Shown here: one piece after another, positions 57,648 to 64,000 of the stretch | Layout: each line of letters begins with the position of its first letter | Position numbering within the stretch: position 1 is the stretch's first letter | Assembly (NCBI GenBank): GCA_941918925.1 | Contig: OW799234.1 | Span: 76,094,543-76,158,542 of the forward strand | Source of the DNA: Phyto melanocephala | Taxonomy: Eukaryota > Arthropoda > Insecta > Diptera > Rhinophoridae | DNA: 64,000 bases | Reading direction: 5' to 3' | The notes under the pieces: generated by a model | Told to the model about the DNA's origin: nothing | Databases searched by the model: none | What the model saw: only the letters and a program-made list of their open reading frames with translations | Made by a program: the position numbers and the translations under genes

Positions 57648-57684
57648 TTTTAATAAACCTAAAATATTTGTTTATGAACACGGC
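57648..57684 (-). repeat. Half of a TGCCGTATTCAT hairpin MITE
   Basis: TAATAAACCTAAAATATTTG followed by ATGAACACGGCAG matches one arm of the palindromic MITE at 15078-15192. The opposite arm is missing. Confidence 0.55.
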
Positions 57685-57815
57685 AGAATACAGAATAAAT
57701 ACATACAATATAACATATTAAAGAACTAGTCACAACACCAAACGTCATATTTTCAAAAGTAAAGGGGGTGCATATTCGACCTACATTCAGAGATGTGTTT
57801 ACATTATAACATATC

Positions 57816-58116
57816 GTCGGCTTAATATGCAAACCTGCTTCATTCACTTTTTAAGTTTATTGAGATTTTGATAACGTGTGATAGAGATATCTCGTGATAG
57901 ATACATCTCGTCGACCAGCATGTAGGATTTTTTCAATTTAAGTCTTGAAGTGTGTAAAGAGGTTTGATAAGAAAACACACATGAAGAATACCATAAAATA
58001 AACCAATTATATTTTTGGTTTTCCTCTCAAGATACAAATATGAAATATAAAAATTTTTTTGTCCCTCCTGTAAAATTTTCTGAAAAGGAGTTAGCAGGTT
58101 TGCATATTAAGCCGAC
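57816..58116. mobile_element. Candidate MITE with perfect 24-bp inverted repeats
   Basis: GTCGGCTTAATATGCA (57816 onward, 24 bases in all) has a perfect reverse complement at 58093-58116. ATAT lies close outside both ends. Beyond the ends a direct copy of AACGTCATATTTTC occurs on both sides (about 57743 and 58142), hinting at a larger arrangement. No protein is encoded. Confidence 0.55.
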
Positions 58117-58292
58117 AATATTATAAACTGGTGGTACAACCGAACGTCATATTTTCCTCCACCTATGCACAAAGAAATTCTACTGTTTAAAGATCTTGAT
58201 CAAAGCGAGGGAAGGAAGTCAAAAAATTATAACTTACCTATTAAGTTTCGAATCCAATAGAATGTACTGGGCTGCAAGGAATACTGACTTAA

Positions 58293-58878
58293 AGGCTGGG
58301 GCACAATGAATCCGTCGTCCGTCAAACTTCAACTTTTCCAACTGACAACTAAGTTAAAATACATGTTTTCTTATGAGTGTTGTCACATTCAGTACGTCTC
58401 CAAACACAAAGTACAAAAGTTGACCAACTTTTAACTTTTGACGTACGTCGAGTACTTTGACAACTACCATATGGTTGTGCGCAAAAAGCGAAGTCAACCG
58501 GCTTTACAGCAGCCGCCGTACTTTTTTGTGATGCATGAGCCGTCACAGAAGCATACAGTTGTTTTCGGTTAAAAACTCTTATTTTATATATAGATTGTAT
58601 GAATTTGAAGCAAAATTGACATTTTCTTAAAAAAATATTATTTTGTTTTATTAATTTTTTGTTATTGTGAAGATAAGTAAAAAAAAAAATTATATAAATA
58701 TTATCGGCCTTCAGCCGCCGCTGTTTGTTTTTGATTTGTCGCAGCAGTCAACAATTTAACTTGACTTATGATCCGTCAACACAAAGTACTGATTGTGCCA
58801 ACCCCTCTCTGTCAATACGTTGATGTCAGTTGAAAAAGTTGAAGTTTGATGGACGACGGATTCATTGTGCCCCAGCCT
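58293..58878. mobile_element. PIF/Harbinger-like MITE with AGGCTGGGGCACAATG ends
   Basis: Inverted repeats of about 55 bp start AGGCTGGGGCACAATGAATC and differ at only two or three positions. TAA is duplicated on both sides (58290-58292, 58879-58881). The 586-bp interior has TTGACNNAC-type repeats (ACGTACGTCGAGTAC near 58440) and no recognisable transposase. TWA duplication suggests PIF/Harbinger, but other TWA-duplicating groups, including the Chapaev3 type, cannot be excluded. Confidence 0.8.
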
Positions 58879-59002
58879 TAAGTCACATCTGTAATAAGCT
58901 TCAACCTGTCTATTTTATTAAAAACAAAGTCGGTTTTTCTGCTATGTATGAAGTAACTTAAGCTTTAATCTGCTGATTGGCCACTATTATTTTAATATTC
59001 AC

Positions 59003-60355
59003 TTGGCTCCACGAAAAGCCCCCCAATGAAATAACGCCCAAACGAGAAATGAAATATTCTCAAAATTTTTTTCATACATTTTTGGGTGTTATTTCATATT
59101 ATTTCAAATTATGAAATAACCTCCAATGAAATAACATACAACAAACTTTTAAAATTCGGGGCTTGTTTTATAGCGTGTATAATTTGGGTGTTTCTTCATT
59201 TCGTATTCGGGGGTTATTTCATTTTTAAAGTTGTTGGTTTTTGGGGGTGTTTTTGCTTGTAAATTAATTATATAAAAATAGGCCTTTTACAAGAAAACTT
59301 TTAGCTTGTGAATATATTACAATATCTTTTCAAATACATAAATGATAACGTTCTGGATTTGGATGGTGCGACCTTCGTGATAGACTACGAAATTAGTCAA
59401 CGGACGGCAATAATGATTGTTTTCCCTAAATCAAAAGTAATCGGTTGTTGGTTCCACTTCTGCCAAGCAGTGAGGAGGTACATAATAACAAAGTGTAACC
59501 AACTGGCAGCAATTATACATACAACGTATATTTTCTCCATCTTGAATTCATGAGCAACCATTTTGTTCTTTTTTACCATTCCTTACGTATAATGTATTAA
59601 GTTTATTGTTTATGTATGTACATGAAAACAAATTTTTGGTAGTTGGGTTTCAAAAATAAATATATTGGAAATATTAAACCATTATTTGTCCATACTTCCT
59701 CACATCTCCATTACAGAAAATTACTGCCTTCTTTACAATATTGTAACTATAGCAACGTCTCCCATGAGTTGGATTTTCAAACCATTCGTAAAATTTTAGG
59801 ATAGCTCGTTGGTGGCTGATCTGAAATTGCTTCCATCGTATAAGGGAAAATAACTGCACTGGACTTTGTCCATTTACAAAACCAAAAGTAGTCACTATTA
59901 AACGAGCTTTGTATGTTCTTTCACCAAAAAAAAATTGATTATGAATGCTGGCACACTTTCAAAGTTGCATAAATCCTTATTATGAAGAAGACGCCCGCGG
60001 GCCTCCACACGATTTATATCAATAAATTTGCGATTTCGCTGTTGGTCCATATTGACTTAATGAAATCCTTAATGAAACTGACTCTTTTATGAATTTTGGG
60101 CATAATTTCATTTTTGTTGCTGATGGGTTTTATTTCATTGGGGGTTATTTCATTTTCATCATTGGGAGTTATTTCATATGAAATAACTCCCAAACATTGG
60201 GGGTTGGTTCGTTTTTGCTTTAGGGTTTATTTCATTTATTTTTCGATGTTATTTCATTCACTGTTTTTTGGGTGTTATTTCCAATGTTTTGGGGTTTAGT
60301 TCATTGGGGATTGTTTTCTGGGCGTTATTTCATTGGGGGGCTTTTCGTGGAGCCG
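59003..60355 (+). mobile_element. Mutator-like element (MULE), degenerate
   Basis: The ends share GGCTCCACGAAAAGCCCC and continue with CAATGAAATAACGCCCA for about 36 bases in inverted orientation. The flanks ATATTCAC (58995-59002) and ATTTTCAC (60356-60363) look like an 8-bp target duplication with one mismatch. GGGNGTTATTTCATT or its reverse complement recurs about 15 times near the two ends, a dense array of subterminal repeats. A MULE transposase scrap lies inside. Confidence 0.75.
59308..59553 (+). pseudogene. MULE transposase fragment
   Basis: The frame reads LDGATFVIDYEISQRTAIM, then VFPKSKVIGCWFHFCQAVRR. The block D-x-E...A...FP..KVIGCWFHFCQA.RR is the recognisable core of the MULE transposase domain around its second catalytic aspartate and the C/H motif. 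Only about 80 codons are open. Minus-strand frames at 59674-60045 (MDQQRNRKFIDINRVEARGR and TFGFVNGQSPVQLF) look coding-like but are not identified; they could be a second gene of the element or an inverted piece. Confidence 0.7.
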
Positions 60356-60363
60356 ATTTTCAC

Positions 60364-61095
60364 CCCCACATATATATTTTATTTTCGTTCTGCTATTAAA
60401 ACGTATCTTTTTAGTTTTTCTTTATTATATTTATTTATCTTTATTTATTTATTTTTCTTATTTTTAGTCCAAAAGGAAAACTAATGGTGGTGGTGGTACC
60501 GCCCACTGTTTACTACTGTTGAATTTCACATATACTAAATTGTTATTTAAAGTTTCAGAAGTCTCGTTCAGCTAGCGATTGTTATAACATAATATTTACT
60601 TTGAGTGGGCGTGCGTAAATTGTATAACAATTTTAAATTTTAAATTCACTGTGTGTGCAAAGCAAATTTATTTCGTATGAGCGTGACACCTTATCATTAT
60701 ATTATGTTGTAACTATAAGGGAAATCGAGAAAATTATATTTCAAAATGATGTCTAATTTACACATAAACTGAAGTCATATTTTAAAATTTGCTTGTTGGA
60801 GTAATTTCTGCTAATGAATTAACCTTAGGCATGCAAGCAGTCATTATCCGTACAAAAATTATATGAATTAAATAATAATCCTTGTATGGGAGGTGGGCAT
60901 TAATTTTCTGGTGTTGCGTTAGTGTTGACAAAACCATTTAGAGATAAACAACATCGAACATTTATTTCAGTCGGCTTTGAATTTTAAGTAGACCAAAAGA
61001 AACATTGTCTGGGATAAATTTTCTTAAATTTTAATCTACAACTGTTTTTACAATGAAATGATTTTCAAAATTTTACAGATAAACGAATATGTTTA
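60364..61095. repeat. Faint X-family remnants
   Basis: GAGTGGGCGTGCGTAAATTG (60604) and CTTGTATGGGAGGTGGGCAT (60881) are scattered X tandem-segment pieces. They are too diverged to delimit. Confidence 0.4.
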
Positions 61096-61099
61096 CTGA

Positions 61100-61830
61100 A
61101 AAATATTTATTTATTTGTTTATTAATTTATTTATTTATTAATTTACTTATTTATTTATTTATTTTTTTAATTACAGTTTAATTATCCTTCATAAGAACAA
61201 GAGGAAACATATAAGTTAGAAAAAAAAAACACTTATTTATTTTCTCAATTAAAGTATAAGTTACAAAATAATAAAAAAAAAAATAGCTTAACAAATAATT
61301 TTAAAAATATGAAAATTTTTTAAATAAATCAAACAGATTTTACTTCACTATACATTTTTGGTAGCCAAGATTTGTGTAAGTTATGAAAACTTTGACCGGA
61401 ATTTTAAATACTATGGGACACATAGTCATAAAGTGCTTTTTGGAAACTGTTTTTTTCGAAATGATTTTAAAATGTGTCGGTAAAGAATTCCATAAATTAA
61501 TAGCGTTAACGAAAAATTGTCTGCTTGTATTAAGGTAGGTATGTCTGGGCAGAATTAAGGTTGTGGATCTAGAATATCTGCCAAAAACTAACTTTTCATA
61601 GAGATATAGATGCTTCCTCTGGTAGATCAGATTGTGTAAAAACAAAATATTGCGCATGCTAAGGTAACAGGCAAATCACAACCCAAAATCATTCTCCTCC
61701 ACGATGAGGCACTACTAAACCGAGACAGATTATATACGTAACGCGTAGCATTATAAAAAGAAACCTGTAACTTATGTAATGAATGTGAATCTAATCTACT
61801 ATAAACCAATGATATTTTATCAGTCTACTT
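61100..61830 (-). mobile_element. LINE (non-LTR retrotransposon) 3' end with TAAA-type tail
   Basis: On the minus strand a reverse-transcriptase C-terminal coding piece (61809-61340) is followed by a ~170-base untranslated part and then a run of AAATAAATAAATA-type repeats (61165-61100). Order and polarity are those of a 5'-truncated LINE with a microsatellite tail. No target duplication was delimited. Confidence 0.7.
61340..61809 (-). pseudogene. LINE reverse transcriptase C-terminal region, frameshifted
   Basis: The first frame gives SLHKLQVSFYNATRYVYNLS and ILGCDLP. After a frameshift near 61655-61660 the second gives MRNILFLHNLIYQRKHLYL, FGRYSRSTTLILPRHTYLN and RQFFVNAINLWNSLPTHFK. The pattern KLQ...N...RY, LRN...F.HNLI, SRS..L..PRH and FF.N....WNSLP is typical of the region after the reverse transcriptase core in jockey/CR1/Kiri-like LINEs. 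Everything upstream (endonuclease, RT core) is missing, so it cannot move. The clade was not determined. Confidence 0.75.
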
Positions 61831-62415
61831 AATTTCGATTATACTTAAGCGCATTTTGTTTTATGCCAATAGGACATTTATGGTGACCCACTTTTAAACT
61901 ACAATGCCAATAGACAGATTTTTCTCACTTGCAATAACAAAAATCTCTGATAGATTAAAAATATTTAAGTCGAATTTTATGCCCCTAGTTTTTTTGTCCG
62001 ACCTATGTCGCGCTTTCAACAATTGGATAGACGATGAACATAGCTAAATCGGTCTTAACTGCAACCAGTACTCACTATCAGTAACTAGCTGGAAAAACAG
62101 ATGGTATACTTTTTTTATACCGAATAGCATGCGGATAATGCATATAAATTATTAATTGCTATTTTTATTAATATTTATTTAAAATATTTATGTAATGTTA
62201 TGTGGCAGTTGCTACACTAAATCTAATCGATATATTCAACAATGGATCAGTGTTGCTATTTATTAAAGTTATACAATTTTTTTATTAAAAAAAACCATTC
62301 GTTTATTGTGGCAAGAATTAATACACGTTAGTATGTAGTATTTTGTATATTTCGTGAAATATTTTCTTAGTCTTCATTTAAACATACCATGGCAAAATAT
62401 GTTTTTTATGAGAGA
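61831..62415. repeat. Region with a degenerate X 3' fragment
   Basis: From about 61955 to 62115, TTATGCCCCTAGTTTTTTTG, GACCTATGTCGCGCTTTCAAC and GACGATGAACATAGCTAAATC follow the X 3' end in forward order but at low identity. The rest is AT-rich and unrecognised. Confidence 0.5.
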
Positions 62416-63171
62416 CTAGCCAAACCCGGCGCGCGTTGCTACGCCCCTTAATGAATCGAAATGCATTCTGAATTTTAATTGAATATCAAGTTCAAAAACC
62501 TAAATATTATAATTTTTTTATGGGCGTGGCATTTCCCACTTTTCTAGTCACGAAATTGTAAAGTCATAAGAGCTCAATATGTGTGCAAAGTTTCAGAAGA
62601 ATCGGACCAGTGCAAGTATCCCAAAATTAAAATTGTTTTTATGGGCGTGGCCTTGCCCACTTTTCTTATCACGAAATTGTAAAGTCATAATAGCTCAATA
62701 TGTTTGCAAACTTTCAGAAAATTCGGTCCAGTGCAAGTAGCTAAAACTGATAACCAATTTTTAATGGGCGTGGCCCCGCCCACTTTTTAATATCGAAATT
62801 ATAAAGTCATGATAGGTTAATATGTGTGCAAAGTTTCAGAAAAATCGGTCCAGTGCAAGTACCTCAATATTAAAACTTTTTTAGGGGCGTGGCCCCGCCC
62901 ACTTTTCTTATCACGGAATTATTTAGTCATGACAGCTCGATATGTGTGCAAAGTTTCAGAAAAATCCGTCAAGTGCAAGGAGCTAAAACTGATAACTAAT
63001 TTTTATGGGCGTGGCCCCGCCCACTTTTTTCCACCCATAAACACTCCCTGGTATGTGTCCAACAACTTGCCAAAGTTTGAGTTTGATCGGTTTTACAGTT
63101 TCGAAGTCTATAGCTAACACACACACACACACACACAGAGATTCACTTTTATATATATAGATAGATAGATA
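62416..63171 (-). mobile_element. Helitron-like element HF1, copy c
   Basis: On the minus strand it starts in a TATC microsatellite with TCTATATATATAAAAGTG and ends GCGCGCCGGGTTTGGCTAG followed by T (complement of 62416-62415). About five tandem units of ~120 bp match those in copy a. The CA/GT run lies at 63115-63137. No protein is encoded. Confidence 0.8.
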
Positions 63172-64000
63172 GACGTTTCAGTAGGCGTGCAACACTCATT
63201 TCGGCTGATAAATTTAATTTGCATATTAAAACACAGAGACTTATTTATATTTCAAGTCTTTACCCATATTAAAAGTATAAATGGAATACTGAAATTAATA
63301 TAACCCCAATTTTATTTAAGTTTAATTTCTACCCTAACACAAGTCGTAAGATTTTGATTAGATTTTGCAGTAGCGATGAAAATTTATTACTTTTGTTTCT
63401 TGTTCAGTATTTTGTAATGCAAAAATCTTAAAAATTGTATTGAATTTTAAACAAAGCTTTAGTGGTGGCTATAAAATTATATAAGGACAGTACACGAGTA
63501 CACAACATATACTTCTACACTACTACGATCGAAGAATTCGAACTAAAATTCTATATCTAAACTTTTAAAGTCAATATTAGCAATAAAGTAACAATAAAAA
63601 CGTTTTTTGTAGTCTTTTGTCTAAAAAGTTTTATCGTTTTTTTTTTATGTAAGTAGAAATATTAAAATTAATTTGCATATAAAAGGTCTGTTTAAATCAA
63701 GCACATTATAAAAGTATAAAAAGCGTATCACAGTTAATTTTTAGTGTCTTTTAGTATTAAATTAATTTTTTTTAGGGCAAACAGTAATCATATTGGATGA
63801 ACAACTTTCAACGAGGTTTCTTTCTTTTATAACTTTTGTTTACCTTATTTTAAAGGTTGCATATCTGTCATTTAATTTCTCTTACAACAACAAATATCGC
63901 TTAGGCCAGCCTACAGTATGTATGGCACTACATATAATATTGTTGGTCAAAATTTTGCACCAAACAGTAACTTTTTATGGATAATCTAGTTTTTTTTTGA
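63172..64000. other. AT-rich stretch; faint X remnant, possible TATA region, nothing firm
   Basis: 63172-63320 shows a decayed X tandem segment (CAGTAGGCGTGCAACACTC). At 63472-63540 TATAAAATTATATAAGG is followed by a less AT-rich stretch, which could be a core promoter, but no reading frame or long terminal repeat supports it. Confidence 0.4.

Noticed and set aside
63465..63640. Possible solo LTR or promoter (TATAAAA then a less AT-rich stretch and AATAAA)
   Set aside because: No TG...CA borders, target duplication, second copy or adjoining retrovirus-like gene could be found.

Overview
This window reads as AT-rich, gene-poor DNA from a higher fly, perhaps a blow fly, house fly or relative. 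The species guess is inference. It rests on the base composition, a 61-base GT-AG intron, and the mix of mariner, hAT, pogo, Mutator and Helitron-like repeats. I found no host gene exon, tRNA or rRNA that I can defend. Almost all recognisable content is transposable elements, most of them broken and many nested.

The standout is at 43.8-47.8 kb. A 3,240-bp DNA transposon (44150-47389) begins CACTAGG, ends CCTAGTG and is flanked by a TAA duplication. It has nearly identical inverted repeats of about 650 bp and carries one apparently intact two-exon gene for a 556-residue DDE-type transposase. The catalytic layout is D, D, a CxxC motif, a histidine cluster, then E. It sits inside an already deleted mariner element and splits that element's transposase at the third catalytic region. 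The layout fits the CACTA-Mirage-Chapaev/Transib group, most likely a Chapaev3-type element. It is the only gene here that looks capable of making a full-length protein.

Two abundant non-coding families fill much of the rest. I call them X and Y. Both start near AACAAGTAAGAG, followed by a hairpin with ATTCGGC/GCCGAAT arms, and both end in a hairpin closing with GGGTATAA. X copies carry roughly 280-bp tandem repeats. Most of the longer X copies also contain, at the same internal site, a ~615-bp deleted mariner element (here MD1), so the composite appears to have multiplied as a unit. Y copies carry a long A/T homopolymer core.

Two Helitron-like families (HF1 and HF2) end in CTAG. One HF1 copy lies inside MD1 at an A/T site whose empty version is preserved in sister copies. 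Other pieces are: several MITE-type elements with clear inverted repeats and target duplications (3.5, 12-13, 21.3-21.8, 42.7-43.1, 50.8-51.1, 57.8-58.1 and 58.3-58.9 kb); a pogo/Tigger-like element (29.7-30.9 kb); a Mutator-like element (59.0-60.4 kb); a 1.9-kb element with TGGGTCAATTT ends and a recurring GTGACGCTCA motif (35.5-37.4 kb); a LINE 3' end (61.1-61.8 kb); and relics of Tc1/mariner and hAT transposases.

Layout: 0-3 kb, a Y fragment and a Tc1/mariner relic. 3.5-10.3 kb, a MITE, X and Y copies and a mariner. 12-13 kb, a hAT MITE inside another MITE. 17.6-25 kb, HF2, X copies and MD1. 25-31 kb, hAT, Y, mariner, HF2 and pogo pieces. 31-37.4 kb, X copies, Y and the TGGGTCAATTT element. 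41-52 kb, mariner relics, MITEs and the CACTAGG transposon. 52.4-56 kb, X with a nested Helitron and a second HF1 copy. 58-64 kb, MITEs, the Mutator-like element, the LINE and HF1. The remaining stretches are AT-rich sequence without recognisable features.
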